A stretch of DNA of 41,813 nt from a virus: the IMG/VR virus record IMGVR_UViG_3300023210_000073, positions 1-41,813 of that record; one strand, given 5' to 3'. The notes under the pieces are model-generated. The model saw only the letters and a program-made list of their open reading frames with translations, ran no database searches and had not been told where the DNA came from. Below are positions 33,254 to 40,474 of this stretch, in pieces; position 1 is the first letter of the stretch, and every line of letters begins with the position of its first letter. A program made the position numbers and the translations under genes.

Positions 33254-33806
33254 TTATTCGGTGAATAGTTCACCTGATACTAAAGCTTGTGCTTCGGTTT
33301 TTGTTAATACAGAGTTGTTTGGATAATCCATCCCGCTACCTAGATCTATTATTGCAGATAACTCACCAGTTCTTAAGCTAAATTCACCTTTAATTACTAT
33401 TAAGTTACCGTCTAGACTTGTTCTTGGCGCTCCTAAGTTACCTTTAAAAGCCGCTTCTTTCCACGTTGGAGTGTAAGCTGTTGTTGTATCTATCTCTTGA
33501 TCTATGTAAGTATATGATTCTTCTACTTGTGGAGTATCGTGCGGCGCTGCGTATAGCTTTTCAAGTAGTTCGGCTTTCGTATCACCTGAAGCGTAATCTA
33601 CGCTTGCATCGTCCATATAAGCTTTAATCTCAGCTACAGTGTTATCCTCTGATGGAAAGTAATCGTATTTATTTACCATTCTTGTACCTGTTCTCTCTGT
33701 CTCTGTATACGTGTAGTTATTCCACAAGCTTAGGTTGTAATACACTTGGTACCGCAGATTCATAAACCGCTTTCGTTAAACATACATATAATTCGTAATG
33801 TGCCAT
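33254..33806 (-). CDS. HeH/SAP-like protein interrupted by a +1 frameshift
   Basis: The natural start is ATG at 33806, 10 bases after the previous stop. It reads 29 codons (MAHYELYVCLTKAVYESAVP..) to a TAA at 33717-33719. The downstream frame, offset by +1, runs to 33254 and encodes NNYTYTETERTGTRMVNKYDYFPSEDNTVAEIKAYMDD.. then GDTKAELLEKLYA, which fits a helix-extension-helix (HeH/SAP-like) DNA-binding domain, and ends with beta-rich GNLIVIKGEFSLRTGEL. A separate ATG for that frame exists at 33763 (MNLRYQ), which overlaps the first frame. One-base skipping at GAA-TAA-C would join the frames. It may be programmed, a mutation or an assembly error. Confidence 0.6.
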
Positions 33807-33816
33807 TTTTTATTTT

Positions 33817-36800
33817 TTAATTTCTGTGACTACCTTTTGTTGCGTTATAATTTCTTAGTATTTCAGTTCCATCTAAAGCTTTGTTGTATATCTTGACACC
33901 ATCAATTGCATCTTCGTAAGCTCTATTATAAGTAGCGTCAGTATCATCACCAATTGTTTTGTTTGAGGTATTTGTTACGGTTTGACTAGATGTAGCTGTT
34001 GAAGACTCTACGACTGAATCTATATACAACCTCATTGTTGTACCTGTTCTAGTTCCAACAACGTGATACCAATCACCTACAACTAAAGTAGGGGTAGAAC
34101 CTATAGTGGTCGTCCCACCTATATTGAAGTAAAACTTTCCAGATTTTGTAGCTAAACCAGCTGAAGTAGTTGAAACTATGGAACCTCCTAAACTTACAAC
34201 ACTATTCCAAGTACTATTTTTGTTTATAAAAGCAAATTTAGCCCAACACTCTATAGTGAAATCTCCTGTACCAAAATCTAATGTGTCATTGTCCCCTATT
34301 TCCACGTAATCCTCCATGCTACTCATATTCAAACTACTCGTATCTTTCTGCTTATTCATTATAAATCCTTGCGCATCTCGCGTAGAATCTACACCTTGTG
34401 GGATTAGAATTGTTTCTGTTCCTGTTACAGTTCCATTATTCGAGTTTGTTGATAGATCATTCCACGTAGACAGCCCGTTGTTTCTCCAATAACCCGTAAC
34501 AGTACTGTACTGAGAGTGAGTTGTTACATCTAAAGCTTTACCATCGTTATATAATTCTAAAACTTCCGCATCACTTAGCACAATGGTTTTGAAAAGAGCT
34601 ACTTCCGTTATACAACCTGCAAAACGGCTACCAGACGCACCGCCTATCGCAGCTGATGAGGAGTTGTCTAAACTACCAGTATTCTCTGATATATCATAGT
34701 TATTTGCCATCGTCTGCTCCACTCCATTTAGATACAAGGTTTGGTTTGCGCTTCTATCCCAAACACCAACCACGTGATACCATTTTCCTTTTTCTATAGC
34801 GGTATCTGTATATCCCCAGTCATTACCACCTGGAGTGGTAGCTGTGTTTATTGCTAATTTATTACTACTAGTAAAACCTATACTATACCCTTCACTACCC
34901 CATCCTCCTTTTCTCCATAGAGCGGTATAACCATCGTAATCGTCATCGGTTTTAAACCAAAGAGACATACTAAAATCACCTGTTCCAACGTCTAACGCAG
35001 CATCATCGGCTATTGAAACGTATGCGGCGCCAGAGGTTTCGGTACTGAAACCATGTAAGAGTTCATTATACGATTGCAACGCTGTTTGCGGTATATGTAA
35101 TTGTTGATCTGCGTCTGTCCAGCCTGAGGCTACGCCGACTTCTTTTACTGAGACTCTTGAGATTTGAGCAGCGGTATCTGAACCAGACGCTGTCATAGAA
35201 AATCCAGCCGTTGTTAACGCTGTAATAGTCGCTGTTCTAAGTCCTGTGGTGGTAAGATAGCTTCCTCCACTAACACCACCTAAATCAAATCTTAACCCCG
35301 TTCCAGAAGCACTGTCCACGACCATCTCTGCGTAATAGGTTCTTCCTACAACAACTGCCATGTCTGTACTTGTTACATTCGTGGTTCCTGCCGCTGACGA
35401 ATCCACAGTGGCTACTCCGTTACCCGAAACCGTCCAACCCGTTTGCGGTGTCCAATCGCTTGAGGTTGCAAAAGATTCGTTCTCAACCAACTCATCCCCA
35501 TAAAACACGGTTGTCGCGTGGTTTTTGTCGTTTATTGCTTTTAATGATACATTGTCGAAGAAACAATAATGACCTGTGCTACCTGTTTCCCATAAATACA
35601 AAATCAAACTAGTAGATGTACCTACTGCTGTAAAATAAAATTCTACTTCACCATCTGTAGTTAATTGCTGACTGCCTAAATTCGCACCATCATATACTCT
35701 AACTTCAATAGTACTAGCAGTACCTATTTCAACTGTTGCGTTTACTTTATAAACTTGTCCTGCAACTGTTGTTACTGATTGGTATAAATTAGGATAACTT
35801 GAAGTATCATCATTTGTTATTTTTGCTCTACTACTATCCCAAGCATAACTCCCTCTACCTGCTTGTCCTGTCCACCCACTTAAATCCGTGTCAAAACCCC
35901 CATTAGTAACTTTCTCATCTCCCAACCCAGTATTCGCACCATCTAAAATGTATGATTGTTGGCCCCTGTGACCATCTTGCATTGGGTACCATAATTTAAG
36001 GTTGGATTCTGTTAAAGCTGTTCCGCCATTATTTAAAGCGAGTGATTCTGGGTTTAGGTAGTCGTAGGTTACGTCGGCTGCGGACCAAGCGGTATCCCAC
36101 GCTTGGAAGTCACTTAAATAACCATCAAACCAATTAGCTATACCATAGTTTTTTCTCCCAATCACGAGATCGCGAGTGGTATCTAGAGTTTTGGTTACAC
36201 TCTGGGATACGTCTAAAACTCCGTTAATATATATTTTTTGTGTTACCCCGTCATACGTGTGCACAACCCTAACCCACGTGTTTATATAGGAATAAGTAGA
36301 CGTCAGTGTAGTCGCGTCATTGATCTTAGCTTGGATAATATTACTCGCGTTAAACCCGATAAGAAAACCGTCCTCACTCAAGTCCCTTGTATCCGCAATC
36401 ATCGTTGTAGTACTGTTATCGTTAGCCATAGCCCAAAACGCTACAGTGTGATTAGTTTCGCTAAAAACTATACCCGCGTCCAAATAATCCGTAATCCCAT
36501 CAAATTCTAATCCTCGACCAGAATATATTTGTCCGTGATTGTTGTTTGGGAAGTTTTCTAATTTTAATATACTAATGTTATCTACGTCATATAAGCCTCC
36601 TTGATCTGCTCTAAAGAATATATTTCCACTCGATACACTATGAGTGAAATCAAATGTATGTGTGCCATTGGCTAATATGTGGAATAAGAGCACTCCTGCC
36701 GTGTTGATTACCCTACAAGTTGTTGTATCATCGTTATAATTTGTAACTGTGAATGTCACTCTATAAGAGCTACCTTGCTCTGCGACATCTTGGTATATCT

Positions 36801-37020
36801 GCATTTTTGAGTCTGAAGCAGCTGTTGCATCTAACCTAGCGGCACCACTTACAATGGATTTAACCCCACCGTTAGAAGCGCTTTCATTCCATCCTGTAAA
36901 ATCCCCTGTTGCAAAGTCACCGTTAGTGATTAGATTAGATCCCACTGTCTGCCATCCACTAGATGTGTCTAATGCCCTAGCTTTTTTCGGTAATTCTATT
37001 TGTTGTATTGTCGTCGCCAT
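33817..37020 (-). CDS. LamG/carbohydrate-binding-module surface protein, 1,067 aa
   Basis: Three concanavalin-like LamG domains (about 167-325, 655-835, 920-1060) are recognisable by the W-x-H-V-V-x-T/V-x-D pattern (NTWVRVVHTYDG; GKWYHVVGVWDR; GDWYHVVGTRTG) and the LYxNG/D turns. Between them lie three beta-sandwich modules of carbohydrate-binding type (about 29-152, 367-495, 508-635), each starting G-x-F-x-x-x-L/F-x-x-W and ending near VDNISI/FDNVSL. Such chains bind glycans and are common in phage receptor-binding or decoration proteins. It overlaps the previous gene by one base (TAATG). Surface role inferred, domain calls fairly secure. Confidence 0.8.
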   Translation of the reverse strand: MATTIQQIELPKKARALDTSSGWQTVGSNLITNGDFATGDFTGWNESASNGGVKSIVSGAARLDATAASDSKMQIYQDVAEQGSSYRVTFTVTNYNDDTTTCRVINTAGVLLFHILANGTHTFDFTHSVSSGNIFFRADQGGLYDVDNISILKLENFPNNNHGQIYSGRGLEFDGITDYLDAGIVFSETNHTVAFWAMANDNSTTTMIADTRDLSEDGFLIGFNASNIIQAKINDATTLTSTYSYINTWVRVVHTYDGVTQKIYINGVLDVSQSVTKTLDTTRDLVIGRKNYGIANWFDGYLSDFQAWDTAWSAADVTYDYLNPESLALNNGGTALTESNLKLWYPMQDGHRGQQSYILDGANTGLGDEKVTNGGFDTDLSGWTGQAGRGSYAWDSSRAKITNDDTSSYPNLYQSVTTVAGQVYKVNATVEIGTASTIEVRVYDGANLGSQQLTTDGEVEFYFTAVGTSTSLILYLWETGSTGHYCFFDNVSLKAINDKNHATTVFYGDELVENESFATSSDWTPQTGWTVSGNGVATVDSSAAGTTNVTSTDMAVVVGRTYYAEMVVDSASGTGLRFDLGGVSGGSYLTTTGLRTATITALTTAGFSMTASGSDTAAQISRVSVKEVGVASGWTDADQQLHIPQTALQSYNELLHGFSTETSGAAYVSIADDAALDVGTGDFSMSLWFKTDDDYDGYTALWRKGGWGSEGYSIGFTSSNKLAINTATTPGGNDWGYTDTAIEKGKWYHVVGVWDRSANQTLYLNGVEQTMANNYDISENTGSLDNSSSAAIGGASGSRFAGCITEVALFKTIVLSDAEVLELYNDGKALDVTTHSQYSTVTGYWRNNGLSTWNDLSTNSNNGTVTGTETILIPQGVDSTRDAQGFIMNKQKDTSSLNMSSMEDYVEIGDNDTLDFGTGDFTIECWAKFAFINKNSTWNSVVSLGGSIVSTTSAGLATKSGKFYFNIGGTTTIGSTPTLVVGDWYHVVGTRTGTTMRLYIDSVVESSTATSSQTVTNTSNKTIGDDTDATYNRAYEDAIDGVKIYNKALDGTEILRNYNATKGSHRN

Positions 37021-38126
37021 TATGATAAAGTTCCTGTGTTACCGTTAATTTCTTTTACTGATACACTCGTTAATAGCATTTCGTCACCCGAGTTTTTATA
37101 TATTTGTATTCTGTTTGCGGTAGAATCTACAAACAAATTCAGTGTTGCGGGTAAGGTTCCAACAACAGTCTGAGTAGCTGCAAGTCCCGAGTACCCCACT
37201 CTAATTTTAGCGTTACCTGTTCCTTCCAAAGTAATAGCGTAAACTTTATCATCAGTATAACTGAGGTTCTGAAATATGTAATCAGTACTAGCGTCAGCAT
37301 CAAAAGTTACAACTCCACCTGATTCGGTAACCCCAGAATTACTCCAACTATCAAGACCATTTATAAATGTACCATCAGTCACCTTGTCGGTACCAAGTGT
37401 CTCTCCTCCCCCGTAATGATTATCGTAAATTGATGTTGTATCTGGAATTACAGAATCTAAATTCCACCATGAAACTAAATCTGTTTTCTCGCTATCAGAT
37501 AAACCTGCGTAATTTTTATTCATTATGGATTTGATTTGTGCTTGGGATAGGTGACTAGACCATACCCCGAAGTTGCACATGTAGCCTCGATACTCATTGG
37601 ACCCCTCTTTTCCTATAACCATATCACCATAAGAGTTAGGGGTTCCAGTATCAATACGGCCAGAATCCTGAGCTATTAACACTCCATCTATATATAATTT
37701 ACATCCATTTTGCATATCATCCACGTCTACCACAATAGCCCAATGATGCCATTTACCGTCGTCAGCAAAACCAGTGTCAGCCCAATATTGGTATCTATTA
37801 CTGTGTAGGTATAAAAGAGGTTTATTAGTACTACTCATAACAGCGTGGAAAGCACCAGTTGAATTACTTCCATGTGAAAAAATTGTTTGGTATGCTGTTT
37901 GGGTGGAATTAGACCACCAGCAATACGTACCATCAGCTGTGTCAATAGGCTTACCGCTTATAGCTATATATTCATTGTTAGCAGCGTCAGCATTAATATC
38001 TGCAGCACCAGAACTTAATGGTTCAACGCTACTCAAATTGTAATTATGTTGTAACACTAAACCATCGCGCACGATAGATTTACCCGTAACCGGGTGTTTC
38101 ATCATATTGGATCCTAATCCAAGCAT
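37020..38126 (-). CDS. LamG plus carbohydrate-binding-module protein, 368 aa
   Basis: The frame opens at 38192 but I chose the ATG at 38126, which overlaps the upstream stop as TAATG and begins MLGLGSNMMKHPVTGKSIVRDGLVL. A LamG domain spans about 30-215 (GKWHHWAIVVDVDDMQNGCKLYIDGVL is diagnostic). A carbohydrate-binding-like module fills about 245-360 (DKVTDGTFINGLDSWSNSGV..LLTSVSVKEI). The same pair of modules is present three times in the next gene, so the two proteins are probably paralogous receptor-binding or decoration subunits. Confidence 0.8.
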   Translation of the reverse strand: MLGLGSNMMKHPVTGKSIVRDGLVLQHNYNLSSVEPLSSGAADINADAANNEYIAISGKPIDTADGTYCWWSNSTQTAYQTIFSHGSNSTGAFHAVMSSTNKPLLYLHSNRYQYWADTGFADDGKWHHWAIVVDVDDMQNGCKLYIDGVLIAQDSGRIDTGTPNSYGDMVIGKEGSNEYRGYMCNFGVWSSHLSQAQIKSIMNKNYAGLSDSEKTDLVSWWNLDSVIPDTTSIYDNHYGGGETLGTDKVTDGTFINGLDSWSNSGVTESGGVVTFDADASTDYIFQNLSYTDDKVYAITLEGTGNAKIRVGYSGLAATQTVVGTLPATLNLFVDSTANRIQIYKNSGDEMLLTSVSVKEINGNTGTLS

Positions 38127-38488
38127 TATACTCCGAAGTAACAGATTATACCCCCAGTAGCCGAAGCTCCGGAAAGAGTAATACTTTTCCATCTTCCATA
38201 CACTGTTAATCCAGCTGGAAAAAGAGTGCCACTATCTGTCTCATCAGAACCAGAGCCATGCACAGCGGCAACAGCTGTAGTGTGACTAAAGTATCCTGTA
38301 TTCCCAGCAACTGGAGTGGAATCTAATTGTGATACATCTGCAACTAATCCAGCTAAAGTTGTATCTTCTAAAAACGTTATCGCCACAATAACTTTTCCAG
38401 TTGGTGGTTGGTGTTCACCCGCAGTGTCTACAAAAGAACTTCCTAATTGTCCAAATCCATATGCTACCTCCGTTGAATTTTGTCCCAT
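38126..38488 (-). CDS. Small virion-type protein, 120 aa
   Basis: Gly/Thr/Ser-rich and beta-like (KVIVAITFLEDTTLAGLVADVSQL, TLFPAGLTVYGRWKSITLSGASATGGIICYFG). The GLTVYGRWKSITLSG segment is typical of small decoration or head-completion proteins in marine phages, though the family is unnamed to me. It sits just after the holin-like gene (4-base gap) and overlaps the LamG gene by one base. Confidence 0.65.
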   Translation of the reverse strand: MGQNSTEVAYGFGQLGSSFVDTAGEHQPPTGKVIVAITFLEDTTLAGLVADVSQLDSTPVAGNTGYFSHTTAVAAVHGSGSDETDSGTLFPAGLTVYGRWKSITLSGASATGGIICYFGV

Positions 38489-38492
38489 AATT

Positions 38493-38885
38493 TTATTTTT
38501 TTACTTTTTCTAATGATCTCCCGCCAAAGTAAGCGCCGATCACAGTTATTAATACTAATTGTAATAAGTCTGTCCATTTAGGTTCGACTATAAATTTTAT
38601 TGTTCCAGCATCAATGAATATCATTAAAACTGTGGATACTACCAAGAAAGCTAAAACCAGTGGTCTTATGTTCTTGGCTAACCATGAGTCTGATTTCATA
38701 TCAGCCTCCCATCGAGATGTAATTTGCTTCTCCATCTCTATCTCATAATCACTTACAAGCTGCTTGATTTTAAGCTCAGCGGCAAGCTTTTCCTCTTTAG
38801 ACGTGTGTAGGTTATCTATGATACCACCTACACCTTTTACAAGCTCAGTTGCTCCAGAAGAGAATATGTTTGTTAATATACTCAT
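38493..38885 (-). CDS. Holin-like membrane protein (3TM/GTA-type)
   Basis: The frame opens at 38957, but the ATG at 38885 is chosen: it lies 2 bases after the preceding stop and begins MSILTNIFSSG. The 130-residue product has a soluble helical half (GGIIDNLHTSKEEKLAAELKIKQLVSDYEIEMEKQ), then SRWEADMKSDSWLAKNIRP, and two hydrophobic segments (about 74-93 and 104-122). The W-x-x-D-x-x-S-D-S-W-L-x-K-x-[IV]-R-P motif marks the holin family found in gene-transfer agents and many phages (GTA_holin_3TM). It would form inner-membrane lesions for release. The pairing with an adjacent peptidase supports a lysis block. Confidence 0.8.
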   Translation of the reverse strand: MSILTNIFSSGATELVKGVGGIIDNLHTSKEEKLAAELKIKQLVSDYEIEMEKQITSRWEADMKSDSWLAKNIRPLVLAFLVVSTVLMIFIDAGTIKFIVEPKWTDLLQLVLITVIGAYFGGRSLEKVKK

Positions 38886-38886
38886 T

Positions 38887-39324
38887 TTATTCGTTTCCGT
38901 TATTAGCATCATTTTCCCAAGGAAAGCCAGTATCTCCAGCTTCCTTCCATTGTCCATCTACTAATATAGAGTCAACGCCATTAATATCTTGTCTTTCAAA
39001 TCTTTCACCATTATACATAATGTGATCGTCATCGTAGGCTAACTTACCAATCTTCATATCGGTAGCATGTCTCATTTCGTGATTAATCGTTTGTCTGTAT
39101 TCGAAGCTATCAGGGTCAAGTTGTTCATTGACATAAATACTCCCATCCATATTAGCTTCACCCATAATGCCTTCTGCAAGAGGCATGGGTATAATAGGCG
39201 TTCCAGGAATAGTGGCTTGTTGGTTTCGTCTAAAACTAAGTTTAGTTTTAATCTCACCGTTACCAGCTTGAAAGGGCATTTCCTTCCCCATCTTAAACCC
39301 GGTACTTTTCTTGAAGTTTGGCAT
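38887..39324 (-). CDS. HExxH metallopeptidase-like protein, 145 aa
   Basis: Contains NHEMRHATDMK (HEMRH at 82-86), a zinc-peptidase motif, with possible further ligands in AYDDDHIMYNG (D98-D100, H101). The N-terminus (FKKSTGFKMGKEMPFQ) is basic. It lies 2 bases after the winged-helix gene and 2 bases before the holin. This order and size suit a cell-wall endopeptidase or a maturation protease; with no peptidoglycan-binding domain seen, the role stays open. Confidence 0.75.
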   Translation of the reverse strand: MPNFKKSTGFKMGKEMPFQAGNGEIKTKLSFRRNQQATIPGTPIIPMPLAEGIMGEANMDGSIYVNEQLDPDSFEYRQTINHEMRHATDMKIGKLAYDDDHIMYNGERFERQDINGVDSILVDGQWKEAGDTGFPWENDANNGNE

Positions 39325-39325
39325 A

Positions 39326-39766
39326 TTACCTATCTTTATCTTTAATCATATCGTCTATAGCTTTATTGTAAACTTTATCTGTATATGATTTATTCTTATA
39401 AAATACACTTCTTTCTGAAGTGGGTAAGTCTTCCTCACCTAATAGGATTCTATATATCCTACTAATCATTTGAGAGCATTTCCATGAAGTTTTAAATACT
39501 GAGTACTTAATTGTTGTTCTATTCCTGTGTCTCCAGGTTTCGATCCAACCTTCTCGTTTTAATCTCTCCCATCTGTTTTTATCCCATGAGTATGTATAAA
39601 CTCCGTTGATAAAATCGTTTCGTGTAAATCTTCCTTTACAATCTAAATAAATTAATAATTCTAAGTCTGCATCTTTTAACCCGTAAGTTTTACAGACCCA
39701 CTTTCTAGTGAGCCTGTAATACTTAAGGATATTCATGTCACGCAGATCCTGCGCGGTTAATCTCAA
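39326..39766 (-). CDS. Winged-helix-like putative DNA-binding protein, 146 aa
   Basis: Helix-rich, with KWVCKTYGLKDADLELLIYLDCKGRFTRNDF (a helix-turn-helix-like stretch at about 22-53), then NRWERLKREGWIETWRHR..TTIKYSVF, which resembles the recognition helix and wing of MarR-like or similar winged-helix proteins. The C-terminal half is basic and helical. It may be a transcriptional regulator or packaged DNA-binding protein. No close family assigned. Confidence 0.55.
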   Translation of the reverse strand: MRLTAQDLRDMNILKYYRLTRKWVCKTYGLKDADLELLIYLDCKGRFTRNDFINGVYTYSWDKNRWERLKREGWIETWRHRNRTTIKYSVFKTSWKCSQMISRIYRILLGEEDLPTSERSVFYKNKSYTDKVYNKAIDDMIKDKDR

Positions 39767-39772
39767 TTACTA

Positions 39773-40138
39773 TTAAGATAGTGCAACAGAAACGAAACCA
39801 TCATTAGTACCTGGTGAAGCCAAGCCAACTGTAGTTAAAATCTCTGCAATAGTTAGTCCAGCCCATAGATCAAAAGTTTTAACAGCTTCTTTTCTATTAG
39901 CATCGTTACCAGTGTAATCTAAAAACTTAGGCACTAGATATGCCGCCATAGCATTAGCGTTAGCTAATTTTTCAGCAGTATCTCCGTCAAAAGTAAAAGT
40001 TAACGTCCAACCGTTACCTCCAAGTACAGTTGTTGCAGCGTTTACAGTAACATCCTGTAAAGTAGAAGCATCAATGTAGATAAAGTTATCAGCAACAAGA
40101 GCGTCAGCTGTTACTAATGGAATTTTAAACATTTTCAT
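39773..40138 (-). CDS. Small probable structural protein, 121 aa
   Basis: Thr/Ala/Val-rich beta-like sequence (KMFKIPLVTADALVADNFIYIDASTLQDVTVNAATTVLGGNGWTLTFTFD), followed by a helical segment (AEKLANANAMAAYLVPKFLDYTG). No recognised domain. It follows a 78-base leader rich in A and C on its coding strand, the largest gap in the window, so it may be translated at a high level. Confidence 0.65.
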   Translation of the reverse strand: MKMFKIPLVTADALVADNFIYIDASTLQDVTVNAATTVLGGNGWTLTFTFDGDTAEKLANANAMAAYLVPKFLDYTGNDANRKEAVKTFDLWAGLTIAEILTTVGLASPGTNDGFVSVALS

Positions 40139-40216
40139 AATATTTGTTTTTTTTTGTTAATTAATTAGTTTGTTGTTTTTTGGTTTGGTTTTGAAGTCTA
40201 AGGTTTGCGGTTTAGG
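40139..40216 (-). promoter_or_regulatory. A/C-rich unstructured leader
   Basis: On the coding strand this gap is A/C-rich and almost free of G in its downstream two thirds (runs such as AAAACCAAACCAAAAAACAA), ending in nine A's shortly before the start codon. Low G means little folding, which would favour ribosome access. No promoter matching the Bacteroidota consensus was found by eye. Confidence 0.4.
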
Positions 40217-40474
40217 TTAATCTACTAGAACTACGTCACCATCACGAATGACCCGGTAAAGTACATCTTTCCATGATATGTCGTGTCCAGCATGTTTATC
40301 GTAATATATCGTATCACCATCTTTCAGCCCTTCGACTAAATGTCCACACGATATTATTTTTGCTTTTATATAACGGTTGTCTTGATCAGTCTCGTCTGTC
40401 ATGATCAACCCAGCAACCTTTTTAGGCTCTGTCTTTATTCTGTCTACTATAATATATCTATTGATTGCTTTCAT
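40217..40474 (-). CDS. groES: Phage co-chaperonin GroES
   Basis: 85 residues, slightly shorter than bacterial GroES (about 95). Seen: an N-terminal strand MKAINRYIIVDRIK, a short loop KKVAGLIMTD corresponding to the mobile loop (GLIM in place of the usual GIVL), YIKAKIISCG, LKDGDTIYYDKHAGHDISWKDVLYRVI (the GD-x-[IV]-x-[YF]...G..[IV]...-Y sequence of cpn10) and final VVLVD. GroES caps GroEL chambers. It overlaps the groEL gene by 17 bases and is transcribed after it, the reverse of the usual bacterial order. Confidence 0.9.
   Translation of the reverse strand: MKAINRYIIVDRIKTEPKKVAGLIMTDETDQDNRYIKAKIISCGHLVEGLKDGDTIYYDKHAGHDISWKDVLYRVIRDGDVVLVD

Noticed and set aside
33254-33763. ATG at 33763 as the true start of the HeH-like gene
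   Set aside because: It gives an odd N-terminus and would leave a well-placed 29-codon frame unexplained; a frameshifted single gene from 33806 fits better, though this is not certain.
38126-38192. Upstream start of the 368-residue LamG protein at 38192
   Set aside because: It would overlap the preceding gene by 67 bases; the ATG at 38126 makes a TAATG junction like two others in the window.
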